Origin: Haematobacter missouriensis
GTDB taxonomy: Bacteria; Pseudomonadota; Alphaproteobacteria; Rhodobacterales; Rhodobacteraceae
NCBI RefSeq assembly: GCF_000740775.1
Contig: NZ_JFGS01000003.1
Location: 1 to 64,000, forward strand
Reading direction: 5' to 3'
Length of the DNA: 64,000 bases
A program made the position numbers and the translations under genes. The first letter of the stretch is position 1. The number at the start of each line of letters is the position of its first letter. Shown here one piece after another: positions 36,225 to 49,582 of this stretch. The notes below the pieces were generated by a model, which made no database searches, was not told where the DNA came from, and worked only from the letters and a program-made list of their open reading frames with translations.

Positions 36225-37157
36225 ATGGACAAACTGACCGAACAGAGTGCGCTGCGCCTTTCCATTGGCGCGACCGTCATGGTCGCGCTTTTTGGCATTC
36301 TGTTCGGATTGCTGTCGGGGGCCTTTTCCATTGCCTTCGACGGGTTCTACTCGCTTGCCGATGCCACGATGACGGCGCTGGCCCTCATCGTGTCGGAGCT
36401 GATCTTCAGGTCCGCCCGTACGAATGCGCTCTCCGGCAAACTGCGCGACAGGTTCACGATGGGCTTCTGGCACCTGGAACCCATTGTGCTTGGCCTGAAC
36501 GGCCTTCTGCTCATGGTCGTGGCGATCTATGCATTGATCAACGCCGTGATTACCATTCTGGACGGCGGTAATGTCCTGAAATTCGACCTGGCCATCCTCT
36601 ATGCCGTGGTGACGTTGGCGGTCTGCGTGGGGATGGCTTGGATGGCGTACCGGGTGAACCTGCGGCTCAAATCCGAGTTCCTGAAGCTCGATGTGCGGGC
36701 TTGGATCATGTCGGGGTGTATCACCGGCGCGTTGCTGGTCGCCTTCGTGCTGGGTTGGGCGGTGCAGGGAACACGCCTGGAGTGGTTGGCGCCTTATGTC
36801 GATCCAGCGGTGTTGGCGCTGGTTTGCCTTGTCATCATTCCGCTGCCGCTCGGCACCGTGCGGCAGGCGCTTTCGGATGTGCTGCTCATCACTCCGCCCG
36901 ACCTGAAGGTGCATGTGGACAGCGTGGCTGAGGAGATGGTCGCGAAATACGGCTTCAAGGGCTACCGCGCCTATGCCGCCCGCGTCGGGCGGGGCACTCA
37001 GGTGGAGCTCTACTTCATCCTGCGGACAGGCCTGCCACCTGAGCCTCTGGAGCATTGGGATCGCCTGCGAGACGAAATCGGGGACGCCATCGGGGGAGAA
37101 GGGCCGGATCGCTGGCTGACCATCGCCTTCACCACCGATCCTGGATGGGCGGAGTGA
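36225..37157 (+). CDS. Cation diffusion facilitator transporter
   Basis: A 310-residue CDF-family protein with about six membrane helices; FDGFYSLADATMTALAL carries the aspartate metal site. Such proteins export divalent cations (zinc, manganese, iron or cobalt) in exchange for protons. The ATG at 36225 is preferred over a GTG at 36216. It converges with recR, with 3 bp between the stops. Confidence 0.85.
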   Translation: MDKLTEQSALRLSIGATVMVALFGILFGLLSGAFSIAFDGFYSLADATMTALALIVSELIFRSARTNALSGKLRDRFTMGFWHLEPIVLGLNGLLLMVVAIYALINAVITILDGGNVLKFDLAILYAVVTLAVCVGMAWMAYRVNLRLKSEFLKLDVRAWIMSGCITGALLVAFVLGWAVQGTRLEWLAPYVDPAVLALVCLVIIPLPLGTVRQALSDVLLITPPDLKVHVDSVAEEMVAKYGFKGYRAYAARVGRGTQVELYFILRTGLPPEPLEHWDRLRDEIGDAIGGEGPDRWLTIAFTTDPGWAE

Positions 37158-37160
37158 GGG

Positions 37161-37757
37161 TCAGAAGGATCGCCGCGCCCGCATCGCTGCGCTGATCGTA
37201 CCATCGTCCAGATAGTCGAGCTCGCCCCCCACCGGCACGCCCTGTGCGAGAGAGGTAACAGCCGCCCCGGAGCCTTCCAGCGCCTCGGCGATGTAGTGCG
37301 CAGTGGTCTGACCGTCCACCGTGGCGGGGAGCGCGAGGATCACCTCACGCGCCTCCTTCGCCCGCAAGACCAGCGCCGGGATGCGCAGATCTTCCGGCCC
37401 GACGGCGTCAAGCACGGACAAGGTGCCGCCCAACACGTGATAGCGCCCGCGGAACGCCCCCGCCCGCTCCATAGCCCAAAGGTCCGCCACATCCTCCACC
37501 ACGCAGATCTCGCCCGTCTCCCGCCGGGGATCGGCGCAGATTGCGCAGCGATCATTGGTGCCGATATTGCCGCAGATCACGCAGTCGCGCGCATTGATTG
37601 CAACCTGCTGGAGCGCCTCACCCAAGGGCGCCATCAGCGCGCCTCGACGACGGAGGAGGTGCAATACCGCCCGCCGTGCAGACCGGGGGCCAAGCCCCGG
37701 CAAACGCGACATGAGCGCGATCAGCGCCTCGATCTCCTCGCTGGCGGCGTCTTTCAA
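37161..37757 (-). CDS. recR: Recombination protein RecR
   Basis: A 198-residue RecFOR-pathway protein that helps load RecA. It has the N-terminal [21 protein letters not shown] helix-hairpin-helix, a zinc finger ([16 protein letters not shown]) and a TOPRIM domain ([15 protein letters not shown]). It follows ybaB by 7 bp in the usual dnaX-ybaB-recR order. Confidence 0.95.
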   Translation of the reverse strand: MKDAASEEIEALIALMSRLPGLGPRSARRAVLHLLRRRGALMAPLGEALQQVAINARDCVICGNIGTNDRCAICADPRRETGEICVVEDVADLWAMERAGAFRGRYHVLGGTLSVLDAVGPEDLRIPALVLRAKEAREVILALPATVDGQTTAHYIAEALEGSGAAVTSLAQGVPVGGELDYLDDGTISAAMRARRSF

Positions 37758-37764
37758 GATGACC

Positions 37765-38109
37765 TCAGAAGGGCAGCTTCATCCCGGCGGGAAAGCCGAA
37801 GGATTCGGTGAGGCTCGCCATTTCCGCCTGCGATTTTTCAGCGGCCTTGGTCTGCGCGTCCTTGATAGCGGCAAGGATCAGATCCTCCACCACTTCCTTT
37901 TCTTCCGGGTTGAAAATGGAGGGGTCGATGTCCAGTCCCGTCAATTCGCCCTTTGCTGTCGCGGTGGCTTTCACAAGACCGGCACCGGATTCGCCCGTCA
38001 CCATCGTGGTGCGAAGCTCCTCCTGAAGCGCCTCCATTCTCTCCTGAATGTCCTTGGCCGATTTCATGAGCTTCGCCATGTCGCCCATCTGGCCCAATCC
38101 TTTGAACAT
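37765..38109 (-). CDS. ybaB: YbaB/EbfC nucleoid-associated protein
   Basis: A 114-residue YbaB/EbfC-family DNA-binding protein ([22 protein letters not shown]). It forms dimers and coats DNA; its operon with dnaX and recR is conserved. It starts about 12 bp after dnaX ends. Confidence 0.93.
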   Translation of the reverse strand: MFKGLGQMGDMAKLMKSAKDIQERMEALQEELRTTMVTGESGAGLVKATATAKGELTGLDIDPSIFNPEEKEVVEDLILAAIKDAQTKAAEKSQAEMASLTESFGFPAGMKLPF

Positions 38110-38120
38110 CCGTTATCCTC

Positions 38121-39896
38121 TCATTCGTCCTCGAAGGGGTCCCATTCATCCGGCACTTCTGGAAGCGCCGCCTCTGCCGCTTCGGCCGTTGCCGTCTCGG
38201 CTGTTCTGACTTCCGCCACGCGTGCTCCGGGGAAAGCCTCCAGAACCGCCTGCACCAGCGGATTGTTCCGTGCCTCCAGCCGCAGGACTTCCTGCTCCGC
38301 GTCGCGTTCTTCTGCAATCGTGCGGCCACCGCCCTCGGAAACGACGGAAACGCCCCAGCGCACGCCGGTCCATCCCTGTAAGCGCCCTGAAAGCCGTGCT
38401 GCAAGATCCGGGGGTGCTTCGGGTGTCGGCTGGAATTCGATCCGGCCGGGCGCATAATGGACAAGGCGGAGCGTCGTCTCCACCTCGATCAGCAGTTTCA
38501 CATCCCGGTTCGCGCGGATGAGCTCGACGACCTGCGGAAAGCTGGCGTAGCGGGCAAGCGACGTTTCCGGTGCGGAGGACAGCGCCATCGCGACGCCCCC
38601 GCCCGAGGGTGTAGCGACCGTCCGGGGGCCGGCCTGTGCGGTCTGCGGAAGCGGACGTTCGGCTCCTGCCCGGTTGCCCCGCCCAATTCCAGGTCCGTTT
38701 CCCGGGCTGCCGGGGCCGGGCGGAGGCAACGACTGCAGCCTGCGCACCAGATCCTCGGGGGAGGGAAGGTCGGCCACATGTGTCAGCCGGATCACCGTCA
38801 TTTCAGCGGCCATCATAGCGTTCGGCGCGCGAGAGACCTCCTCCAGCGCCTTCAGCAGCATTTGCCACATCCGGGTCAGGACCCGCATGGAAAGCCGCTC
38901 TGCCAGATCCAGCCCCCGCGCGCGCTCGTCCGGCGGAACGGTCGGATCCTCCGCCGCCTCCGGGGTGATGCGGACGATGGAGAGCCAGTGAGTGACCTCC
39001 GCCAGATCGCGCAGCACCGCCATCGGATCGGCGCCTGCCGCGTATTGGGCGGAAAGTTCCGCCAGCGCCCCGGCCGCATCTCCCCGCATGATGAGGTCGA
39101 AGAGGTCGAGCACCCGCCCCCGATCGGCGAGGCCGAGCATCGCCCGCACCTCCTCCAGCGTGGTTTCGCCCCCGCCATGCGCTATCGCCTGATCGAGCAG
39201 GGACATCGCATCCCGCACCGATCCTTCGGACGCCCTCGCGATCAGCGCCAAGGCATCGGCGGCGACAAGGGCGCGCTCGCGTTCCGCCACGCCGGCGAGA
39301 TAGGGAATCATAACCTCAGGCTCGATCCGGCGAAGATCGAATCGCTGGCAGCGGGACAGCACGGTCACCGGGACCTTGCGGATTTCCGTGGTGGCGAAGA
39401 TGAACTTAACATGCGGCGGCGGCTCCTCCAGCGTCTTGAGCAGCGCGTTGAACGCGCTGGTCGAGAGCATGTGGACCTCATCGATGATATAGATCTTGTA
39501 GCGCGCTGACGCCGCCCGATAATGGACGGAATCTATGATCTCCCGTATGTCGCCGACGCCGGTGCGAGAGGCAGCGTCCATCTCCATCACATCGACATGG
39601 CGCCCCTCCGCAATGGCACGGCAGGCGTCGCAGACACCACATGGCTCCGTCGTCGGGCCGCCGGTGCCGTCGGGGCCGGTGCAGTTCAGCCCCTTGGCTA
39701 TAATCCGGGCCGTGGTCGTCTTGCCCACACCCCTGACGCCGGTCATGATAAAGGCATGGGCGATCCTGTCCGCCGCGAAGGCATTCTTCAGCGTGCGGAC
39801 CATCGCCTCCTGCCCGATCAAATCGGCGAAGGTCTGGGGCCGGTATTTGCGGGCAAGGACCTGATAGGTCGCCGGGGCGCTGTCGCTGGCAGGCAT
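38121..39896 (-). CDS. dnaX: DNA polymerase III gamma/tau subunit
   Basis: A 591-residue clamp-loader ATPase. Walker A RGVGKTTTARIIAKGLNC, a four-cysteine zinc module (CTGP and CGVCDAC), Walker B DEVHML and the SRC sensor (LSRCQRFDLRR) are all present. The long C-terminal part gives tau, which links the polymerase cores to DnaB; no A-rich slippery site for a frameshifted gamma form was noticed. Confidence 0.96.
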   Translation of the reverse strand: MPASDSAPATYQVLARKYRPQTFADLIGQEAMVRTLKNAFAADRIAHAFIMTGVRGVGKTTTARIIAKGLNCTGPDGTGGPTTEPCGVCDACRAIAEGRHVDVMEMDAASRTGVGDIREIIDSVHYRAASARYKIYIIDEVHMLSTSAFNALLKTLEEPPPHVKFIFATTEIRKVPVTVLSRCQRFDLRRIEPEVMIPYLAGVAERERALVAADALALIARASEGSVRDAMSLLDQAIAHGGGETTLEEVRAMLGLADRGRVLDLFDLIMRGDAAGALAELSAQYAAGADPMAVLRDLAEVTHWLSIVRITPEAAEDPTVPPDERARGLDLAERLSMRVLTRMWQMLLKALEEVSRAPNAMMAAEMTVIRLTHVADLPSPEDLVRRLQSLPPPGPGSPGNGPGIGRGNRAGAERPLPQTAQAGPRTVATPSGGGVAMALSSAPETSLARYASFPQVVELIRANRDVKLLIEVETTLRLVHYAPGRIEFQPTPEAPPDLAARLSGRLQGWTGVRWGVSVVSEGGGRTIAEERDAEQEVLRLEARNNPLVQAVLEAFPGARVAEVRTAETATAEAAEAALPEVPDEWDPFEDE

Positions 39897-39978
39897 AAGG
39901 AGTGTCCGTCGGAGAGTTCCGCTGAACCTATAGTTTCCCGCCGGGTGTCACAAGACCGCGGCAGGACCAACACAGCTA

Positions 39979-40007
39979 CCGCCCAGAGCGGCTACCCTCC
40001 TGGGCGG
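39979..40007 (-). other. Hairpin upstream of dnaX
   Basis: CCGCCCAG (39979-39986) pairs perfectly with CTGGGCGG (40000-40007) around a 13-nt loop. It lies just past the small ORF at 40021-40242 and about 80 bp before dnaX, so it could terminate the ORF transcript. The dnaX promoter may be nearby (a TATAGG on the minus strand near 39932), but spacing to a -35 is poor. Confidence 0.4.
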
Positions 40008-40020
40008 CCATACCCGACCG

Positions 40021-40242
40021 TTACATCCTCACGAGACGCCGGACCTGCGAGGCGATGGTGCGCAGCACTTCTGCCTCATCGGCACGCGAATCGCTGGCAA
40101 GATCTTCCAGATCATCCACCAGGCAGAGCCTGTTGTACTCACCCTTCACATTCGCGAGAAGCACGGCCACGGCGGTACGGATGGCAACTTCACCCGTATC
40201 GCGCGGCATGGGGGAGAAGTGGGAAGCGGGAACAGCACTCAT
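40021..40242 (-). CDS. Small hypothetical protein upstream of dnaX
   Basis: A 73-residue acidic protein (ATG at 40242; an in-frame TTG three codons earlier) with a helical middle (IRTAVAVLLANVKGEYNRL). TTTAAGG lies about 10 nt before the ATG. No family is recognised. It lies in otherwise non-coding DNA and is not a shadow of another gene. Confidence 0.5.
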   Translation of the reverse strand: MSAVPASHFSPMPRDTGEVAIRTAVAVLLANVKGEYNRLCLVDDLEDLASDSRADEAEVLRTIASQVRRLVRM

Positions 40243-40257
40243 GACACTCAAACCTTA

Positions 40258-40605
40258 AAAAAAAGCACTTACTGCTGGAAAATGATCTAGCCTTGTCTGC
40301 AAAAAGAAAAGTGCAAGTCGCGAAGCAGTTAATTCGCCGGGTGGCTTTTCGGTATCCAAAGCCACCCGGCGTTCGGGCCAGCTTCCCTGCCCACTCATGC
40401 CAGATACTCCAAAGAAGTATCTACAGTCATTGATAAAAACACAAAACACTCCTCTTTAGTTCCCTGGCCATGTGAACAACCATAAGGTGAACCTGTTAAT
40501 CACCGGTGAAAGCAGTGTTTCGAAAAACCCAGCAGGCCAGCCCGCCTTGACGCGATCTTTCCTCGAATTATCTCGCATTCGACGGTTTGAATACGGTGAG
40601 GCGGG
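40258..40605. other. AT-richer structured intergenic region before tspO
   Basis: About 350 bp with no convincing gene. It contains GCACTT/AAGTGC arms, a perfect 14-bp stem with a 9-nt loop at 40335-40371, and AGATACT/AGTATCT at 40402-40422. It may hold a small RNA or the leaders of tspO and the small ORF. Confidence 0.5.
40335..40371. repeat. Perfect 14-bp inverted repeat
   Basis: CGCCGGGTGGCTTT pairs with AAAGCCACCCGGCG around TCGGTATCC. No T run follows immediately on the plus strand; on the minus strand a U-rich stretch follows about 20 nt later. Either a terminator or an RNA structural element. Confidence 0.7.
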
Positions 40606-41058
40606 ATGGGCCGGATTGCAGTCTATGCGATGTTCGTCATCGTGGTTCTGGCCATCGGCTTCGGAACGGGGATGACCGTGGAGCCGGGCGGTTGGTATGA
40701 GTCGCTGGTCAAGCCCTCCTTTACTCCGCCGAACAGTGTCTTCGGCCCGGTCTGGGGGGTGATGTATCTGCTGATCGCGGTTGCGGGAGCACGCACGTTG
40801 CTTAGAGAGCGGACCGAGCGACCCTTCTGGCTCTGGATCATCATCCCAGCTCTGACTTTCATCTGGACGCCCATCTTTTTCGGGGCGCAAATGACGGTGC
40901 TTGCGGCAGTGGTGGTGGTGGCCCTTTGGCTCGCCGTCGCGGTGTTCATCCGGGACCGCTGGCAGAAGGACCCGCCAACGGCTTGGATGATGGTGATCTA
41001 TCTGCTCTGGCTGACCTACGCGACGGCGCTGAACCTGGGCATTGTCTGGCTCAACTGA
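40606..41058 (+). CDS. tspO: TspO/MBR family membrane protein
   Basis: A 150-residue five-helix membrane protein of the TspO family (PGGWYESLVKPSFTPPNSVFGPVW, LTFIWTPIFFG). It binds porphyrins and is tied to tetrapyrrole and oxygen/stress signalling in Rhodobacterales. GTGAGGCGGG precedes the ATG. It converges with metH, stop to stop. Confidence 0.92.
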   Translation: MGRIAVYAMFVIVVLAIGFGTGMTVEPGGWYESLVKPSFTPPNSVFGPVWGVMYLLIAVAGARTLLRERTERPFWLWIIIPALTFIWTPIFFGAQMTVLAAVVVVALWLAVAVFIRDRWQKDPPTAWMMVIYLLWLTYATALNLGIVWLN

Positions 41059-44814
<3,756 letters not shown>

Positions 44815-44868
44815 GGCGGACCTCCCGTAAAATCTGGGGCAAGGGGCGGATCGTTCCTGTTACGCCCT

Positions 44869-44897
44869 AACATAGTCACCCCGCAACCACATGCGAA
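44869..44897 (-). promoter_or_regulatory. Putative metH promoter
   Basis: On the minus strand, TTCGCA (44897-44892), a 17-nt spacer and TATGTT (44874-44869) fit a weak sigma-70-like promoter about 55 bp upstream of the metH ATG. Confidence 0.35.
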
Positions 44898-44981
44898 CCG
44901 CGTCTTTGCCTGCGGCTTGCTCTTTTCGGGGCCGCACGGCACGGTTGCGAGCGGCGCTGGAGAGGTACCGGGAGGGGACCA

Positions 44982-46160
44982 ATGCATCCGGGACTGATCT
45001 GCCTTGTGGCGGGCTATCTGCTCAGCCAGTTCTACCGCTCGTTTCTCGCCGTGCTGGCGCCCGTGCTCGCACAGGATATCGGCGCGACGCCGGAGGTTCT
45101 GGCGCGGGCCTCCGGCTTCTGGTTCCTTGCGTTCGCCGCCTGCCAGCTTCCCATCGGCTGGGCGCTGGACAGGATCGGGCCGCGGCTGACCTCCGGCATT
45201 CTGCTAGGGCTCTGCGGTGGCGGCGGGGCGCTGATGGTGGCGAATGCACGGGGAAGTGGCGAACTTGATCTCGGAATGGCGTTGATCGGTGTGGGATGCG
45301 CGCCGATTCTGGTCGCAAGCTATTATATCCTCGCACGGGAGTTTCCGCCGCGCCTGTTCGCGACAATGGCCAGCGCCATGATCGGTCTTGGCATGATGGG
45401 TGATCTCGGCGCCTCACTGCCGCTTGCCTGGTCCACGGCGGCCTTCGGCTGGCGGGCGACGATGGGCGGGGTGGCTGTCCTCACTGTCACGGTCGCCGTC
45501 GCTGTGCTGATCTTTGTGCGCGATCCAGCGCGGCTGGCACCTGCGACCGGTGATGCACAGGGGCTTCTGCGGGTGCTACGGTCCAGGCCGCTCTGGCTGG
45601 TGATGGCGATTCTGGTCGTGGGGTATGCGCCGGTCGCAGCGTTGCGGGGGCTTTGGGTCGGTCCTTATCTGGAGGCGATCCATCATCTCGACCCGGCAGG
45701 GATCGGACTCGTGACCAGCGGAATGGCCATGGCGATGGCGGCGGGGACTTTTGCCTACGGGCCGCTCGACCGCGTTCTCGGTACGCGCAAATGGGTGGTG
45801 CTGGGCGGTGCGCTCGGCACGGCGGCATGTTTCGCGCTGCTCGCCACGGAGAGCAGTCCGCATCTGTTCCGCGACGTGGTTCTGCTGCTGCTCGCCGGGT
45901 TCTTCGGCATGAGCTATGGGTTGCAGATGGCGCATGGCCGCGCCTTTTTTCCTCCACATCTGACGGGCCGGGGCGTGGCTGTGCTGAACCTGTTTTCCGT
46001 GGGCGCGGTGGGGCTGTTTCAGATGCTCTCGGGCCGTATCTTCGCCGCCGTGAGGCCGGCAGGCGAAGGGGTGGCCTATTCCGCTATCTTCGGCTTTCTG
46101 GCTCTCAGCATCGTGGTGGGATGCGCCGTCTATGCCTTCGCGCCTGACCGGACGGATTGA
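44982..46160 (+). CDS. MFS transporter
   Basis: A 392-residue major facilitator with about 12 hydrophobic segments. The first half carries LPIGWALDRIGPR, the loop 2-3 signature. It has no diagnostic substrate motif. GGGAGGGGACC lies before the ATG. It is divergent from metH. A MITE-like element and a bidirectional terminator lie downstream. Confidence 0.85.
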   Translation: MHPGLICLVAGYLLSQFYRSFLAVLAPVLAQDIGATPEVLARASGFWFLAFAACQLPIGWALDRIGPRLTSGILLGLCGGGGALMVANARGSGELDLGMALIGVGCAPILVASYYILAREFPPRLFATMASAMIGLGMMGDLGASLPLAWSTAAFGWRATMGGVAVLTVTVAVAVLIFVRDPARLAPATGDAQGLLRVLRSRPLWLVMAILVVGYAPVAALRGLWVGPYLEAIHHLDPAGIGLVTSGMAMAMAAGTFAYGPLDRVLGTRKWVVLGGALGTAACFALLATESSPHLFRDVVLLLLAGFFGMSYGLQMAHGRAFFPPHLTGRGVAVLNLFSVGAVGLFQMLSGRIFAAVRPAGEGVAYSAIFGFLALSIVVGCAVYAFAPDRTD

Positions 46161-46320
46161 TAGCATTCCTGAGCGAATCTGGCCGGGAGCCGTCCTGCCC
46201 GCAGCATGGGATGCGGTGCAGAACGTCGGGGGGAGGCGGTTGTTCCCCTGCGTCGACGGCTCAAGGGGAGTTTCCGGCGGAGGGATGTCTGCGCCATTCC
46301 ATGACGTGTGGCTCCAACTC
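46161..46320. other. Spacer between the MFS gene and MITE-like copy B
   Basis: No gene, tRNA or strong hairpin was recognised. Confidence 0.4.
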
Positions 46321-46485
46321 TAACAGGCAACTGAAGAAGGCTTTCTGGCTTGTGTTGGGGCGGAAATCATTCGCTATGTGACGAAATCCAACCGGAAATC
46401 ACTATACTTCCGGCCGTTTCCACGCCCATTTTACGATTTCCGGCACACAGGCATGACATTTCAGGACTTTTTCAGCAGCCTGCTA
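46321..46485 (+). mobile_element. MITE-like element, copy B (165 bp)
   Basis: It shares ends and interior with copy A at 6297-6459, in the same orientation. Right end: TTTTTCAGCAGCCTGCTA; left end: TAACAGGCAACTGAAGAAG; 17 of 24 terminal positions pair. It has no open frame. It lies in the gap between the MFS gene and the terminator at 46512-46542. Confidence 0.7.
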
Positions 46486-46511
46486 GGTCCTTGAAAGAAA
46501 GGGTTCAATGC

Positions 46512-46542
46512 AAAACACCGCCCGATGGACGGGCGGTGTTTT
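46512..46542. terminator. Bidirectional intrinsic terminator
   Basis: A 13-bp perfect stem AAAACACCGCCCG/CGGGCGGTGTTTT with an ATGGA loop, T-rich at the 3' end on both strands. It serves the D,D-carboxypeptidase gene (minus) and, distantly, the MFS gene (plus). Confidence 0.85.
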
Positions 46543-46580
46543 GGCAGATGGAGACACGTCGGGGCCAGTTAGCGCGGGCT

Positions 46581-48296
46581 TCAGGAAGGACCGACGGTGA
46601 AACACTGGATATTGCGGGCCTGAAGCCTGCGGCACGCCAGATCGGCGGTGTCCTGGGTCAGCCCCATGAAGGTCGCATCAAAGCCGGTCGGACGCTGCAC
46701 CACCTTGCGGAGCCCATCGCTCAACGTCCCCATTTCGCTCAGCGCGGTGCGCAGAAGAACCTTCTCCGCTTCGTATCGGGAATTGAAGCGCCCGAGATTC
46801 ACACCCCAGAACCGCCCACCGGACGTCGAGAGCCGAGTAACGACTTCCGGCCCTTCCGGAGGGGCAGGTGCCAACGCTGCGGCCTGCGGTTTGGCCGTTG
46901 GCTGCTTGTGGACCGCAGCCGTCGCGAGGGCCGGGCGCGAAGGCGGCGCGGGAACCGCCGCTGCCAGAACCATTTCGCGCGCGGGAACCACAGGAGCGGG
47001 TGAGGCGACCGTATCGGCGGATGAATCACCCTCTTCCTCGATAGCGGCCTCATCCTCACCCTCGCTGGCAAAGGGCAGGGCGGGCCGGGCGTCGGGCGCT
47101 ACCGATGCCATGACAAGCGAGGCGGAGGCCCGCCGTGCCGGTGCATCGTGAACCTCTGCCACCACGCTCGAGATATTTTCCCGGATCGCAGCGATAAGCG
47201 CGGGATCTGGCGCCCGTTCAGGCCGTTTGGCGGGGCGGGTGCTGGAGGGGGGGGCCATTGCACTTGCTTGCGGCGCCGCGAGGGCCACCTGAATCGCGCG
47301 AGAGGCATCTATATTCGGCATGGAAGAGGCACGGGAAAGAGGCGCGGGAACGGGTTCAGGGTCCGCCTGCGCGACCAGCGCTTCGCTCACCGGGGCACGC
47401 GTCGGTGCCTTCTTGAAGCCGATGTCCAGCAATTCCGCCATTTTGGCATTCCGTGCAGGCGTGGACGCCGCACCAAAGACCGTGGCGATGATCCGCTTGC
47501 CTCCCCGTTCCGCAGAGGCGGTCAGGTTGAAGCCCGCGGCATTGGTGAAGCCGGTCTTGATCCCGTCCGCGCCCTTGTAGGCGTCAAGGAAGCGGCGGTT
47601 GGTATTGGCCACCTGCGCGATACCGGCGTCCGACGCACGCCGAGAAAAGATATTGTAATATTGCGGAAAATCGTAGAACAGCCGCCGCCCAAGAATGGTC
47701 ATGTCACGCGCGGTGGACATGTGCCCGGCCTTGGTTAGGCCGTTGGCGTTCTGGAACGTGGTATTGGTCATGCCGATCTGCTTGGCCGTCCGGTTCATCC
47801 GCTCAGCGAAGGCGGTTTCGCTCCCGCCGATCAGTTCGCCCAGCGTCGTTGCCGCATCGTTTGCGGACCGCAGCGCCGCCGCGCGGATCAGATAGCGCAC
47901 CGCGATCTTCTGGCCCGGTTTCAGGCCGAGTCGCGAGGGGGGTTCCGACGCCGCGTTACGGGTGACCGTCGCCCGGGTATCGAGCGATATCTCTCCCCGT
48001 TCGATCGCCTGGAAGGTGATGTAGAGCGTCATCATCTTCGTCAGCGACGCCGGGTGGAGCCGGGTCGTGGCGTTCTCTTCGTAAAGCACCTCACCCGAAC
48101 GGGCGTCGATGACATAGGCCGCGAAAGGCGCGGCGCGTCCCATGAGTGGGAGAAGCGTCATTAGGCAGGCCATGCCCGCCAGGAACAGCCCATGACGGGC
48201 CGAAAGCCCCAGCTTACGGATCACTGCTCGTCCTCGTTCTGCCGCGGACCCCGTCGTTCGTCGCGAGGTCTCGTTGATATGGAGGGACGGTAACAT
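46581..48296 (-). CDS. D-alanyl-D-alanine carboxypeptidase with SPOR domain
   Basis: A 571-residue PBP5/DacA-family protein. Residues about 33-53 form a signal/membrane segment. The S11 peptidase domain shows SLTK (Ser84), SAN (RSANDAATT) and KTG (DGIKTG). A long Ala/Pro-rich linker leads to a C-terminal SPOR domain (FWGVNLGRFNSRYEAEKVL) that binds denuded peptidoglycan at division sites. AAGGAGGAAGCCC supports the ATG at 48296. Confidence 0.9.
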   Translation of the reverse strand: MLPSLHINETSRRTTGSAAERGRAVIRKLGLSARHGLFLAGMACLMTLLPLMGRAAPFAAYVIDARSGEVLYEENATTRLHPASLTKMMTLYITFQAIERGEISLDTRATVTRNAASEPPSRLGLKPGQKIAVRYLIRAAALRSANDAATTLGELIGGSETAFAERMNRTAKQIGMTNTTFQNANGLTKAGHMSTARDMTILGRRLFYDFPQYYNIFSRRASDAGIAQVANTNRRFLDAYKGADGIKTGFTNAAGFNLTASAERGGKRIIATVFGAASTPARNAKMAELLDIGFKKAPTRAPVSEALVAQADPEPVPAPLSRASSMPNIDASRAIQVALAAPQASAMAPPSSTRPAKRPERAPDPALIAAIRENISSVVAEVHDAPARRASASLVMASVAPDARPALPFASEGEDEAAIEEEGDSSADTVASPAPVVPAREMVLAAAVPAPPSRPALATAAVHKQPTAKPQAAALAPAPPEGPEVVTRLSTSGGRFWGVNLGRFNSRYEAEKVLLRTALSEMGTLSDGLRKVVQRPTGFDATFMGLTQDTADLACRRLQARNIQCFTVGPS

Positions 48297-48415
48297 GGGC
48301 TTCCTCCTTTGGGAAACCCTATGTTTATCGGTGAGTTGTCGCCAATTCCTTAACCGGCCCCCATATTTCGTGGCGGTTCCGCCGATACGCCCCCACCGAA
48401 GGCGGTTTCCTGCCG

Positions 48416-49114
48416 TCACGCCCCCGTGATTTCGGCGATCAGGCTCTCCAGCACGCCGAGATGGGGAATCACACGGAAGCGCGACTGTTGCTCCGGCGCA
48501 TCATCGTGTTCCAGCTCCCACGTCAGATCATGGGGCACATGCACGCCCCAGCCGCCTGCCGCAAGCGCGGGAATCACGTCGGAGCGGAGCGAATTGCCGA
48601 TCATCATCGCCTCGCCTTCCCGCGCGCCATGCCGGGCAAAGAGCGCGCGGTAGATCTCCGCCGTCTTGTTGGAGACGATCTCGACCGCGTCGAAATGCGG
48701 CCCCAGCCCCGACTGGGCGAGCTTGCGCTCCTGATCCAGCAGGTCGCCCTTGGTGATGAGCACGAGCCGATAGCGCCCGGCGAGCTGCGTCACTGCCTCC
48801 TCCGCATGTGGCAGCAGGTCGATGGGATGGCGGAGCATGTCCTGACCGGCTTCGATCAGCTCGCGGATCACACGGGCGGGGACCCGCTCCTCCGTCACCT
48901 CGATGGCCGTTTCGATCATCGACAGCACGAATCCCTTGATGCCGAAGCCATAGGAGCCGAGGTTGCGCCGCTCCGCCGCGATCAGGCGTCTATGCAGTTC
49001 CTCCTGCGCGACGTAGTCCGCAAGCAGCCCCGCGAAACGATCTTGCGTCAGCCGGAAGAAGGTCTCGTTCTGCCAGAGCGTATCATCCGCATCGAAGCCG
49101 ATCACCTGCAACAT
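48416..49114 (-). CDS. HAD-family hydrolase
   Basis: A 232-residue haloacid dehalogenase-type phosphatase: motif I FDADDTLW, motif II TKGD, motif III/IV lysine in NKTAEIY and [10 protein letters not shown]. The substrate is not predictable. It lies between clpS (divergent) and the carboxypeptidase gene. Confidence 0.87.
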   Translation of the reverse strand: MLQVIGFDADDTLWQNETFFRLTQDRFAGLLADYVAQEELHRRLIAAERRNLGSYGFGIKGFVLSMIETAIEVTEERVPARVIRELIEAGQDMLRHPIDLLPHAEEAVTQLAGRYRLVLITKGDLLDQERKLAQSGLGPHFDAVEIVSNKTAEIYRALFARHGAREGEAMMIGNSLRSDVIPALAAGGWGVHVPHDLTWELEHDDAPEQQSRFRVIPHLGVLESLIAEITGA

Positions 49115-49197
49115 GGCGTGCCCTTTTTTCCCGCGACCTTTCGCGCTATATCTTTGGCGACACCCTTCATCCTTCCCTCCGCTTCGGAGACAGTCCG

Positions 49198-49551
49198 TTG
49201 AGCCTGCCCATGATCCGTGCTCCCTTCACGATGTCCTCGCGCAAGGACAGTCCTGACAGTGATGCCTCGGTCATCACCAAGACTAAGCCGAAGACGCAGC
49301 GGCCACCGCTTTACAAGGTGATGCTGCTGAACGACGACTATACCCCCATGGAATTCGTCGTGCATGTGCTGGAGCGGTTCTTCGGCCTGTCCCATTCGCA
49401 GGCCTTCGAGATCATGCTGACAGTGCACAAAAAAGGCCTCGCCGTCGTGGGTGTGTTCAGCCATGAGGTTGCGGAGACGAAGGTCGCGCAGGTGATGGAT
49501 TTCGCCCGCCGTCACCAACACCCCCTGCAATGCACCATGGAGAAGGAATGA
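49198..49551 (+). CDS. clpS: ClpS, ClpAP adaptor
   Basis: A product of about 105-117 residues with the ClpS core [32 protein letters not shown], which delivers N-end-rule substrates to ClpAP. A GGAG eight bases before the TTG at 49198 favours that start; ATG codons at 49210 and 49231 are alternatives without good ribosome sites. Confidence 0.92.
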   Translation: MSLPMIRAPFTMSSRKDSPDSDASVITKTKPKTQRPPLYKVMLLNDDYTPMEFVVHVLERFFGLSHSQAFEIMLTVHKKGLAVVGVFSHEVAETKVAQVMDFARRHQHPLQCTMEKE

Positions 49552-49582
49552 CGCGGGACATCCCCCGTCATTCCACCGAAGA

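Noticed and set aside
39897-40020. Possible signal recognition particle RNA upstream of dnaX
   Set aside because: On the minus strand a stretch (TGTGTTGGTCCTGCCGC) resembles the 5' part of 4.5S RNA, and SRP RNA genes often precede dnaX. However, the conserved apical domain (GGAAGGAAGCAGCC-like) is absent, so at most it is a remnant or chance.
40255-40449. 64-codon reverse frame in the structured region before tspO
   Set aside because: GTG start without ribosome site, and a strong inverted repeat lies inside; not supported as coding.
44815-44981. Riboswitch upstream of metH
   Set aside because: No cobalamin, SAM or SAH riboswitch consensus was recognised in the 167-bp gap; too short for a typical cobalamin element.
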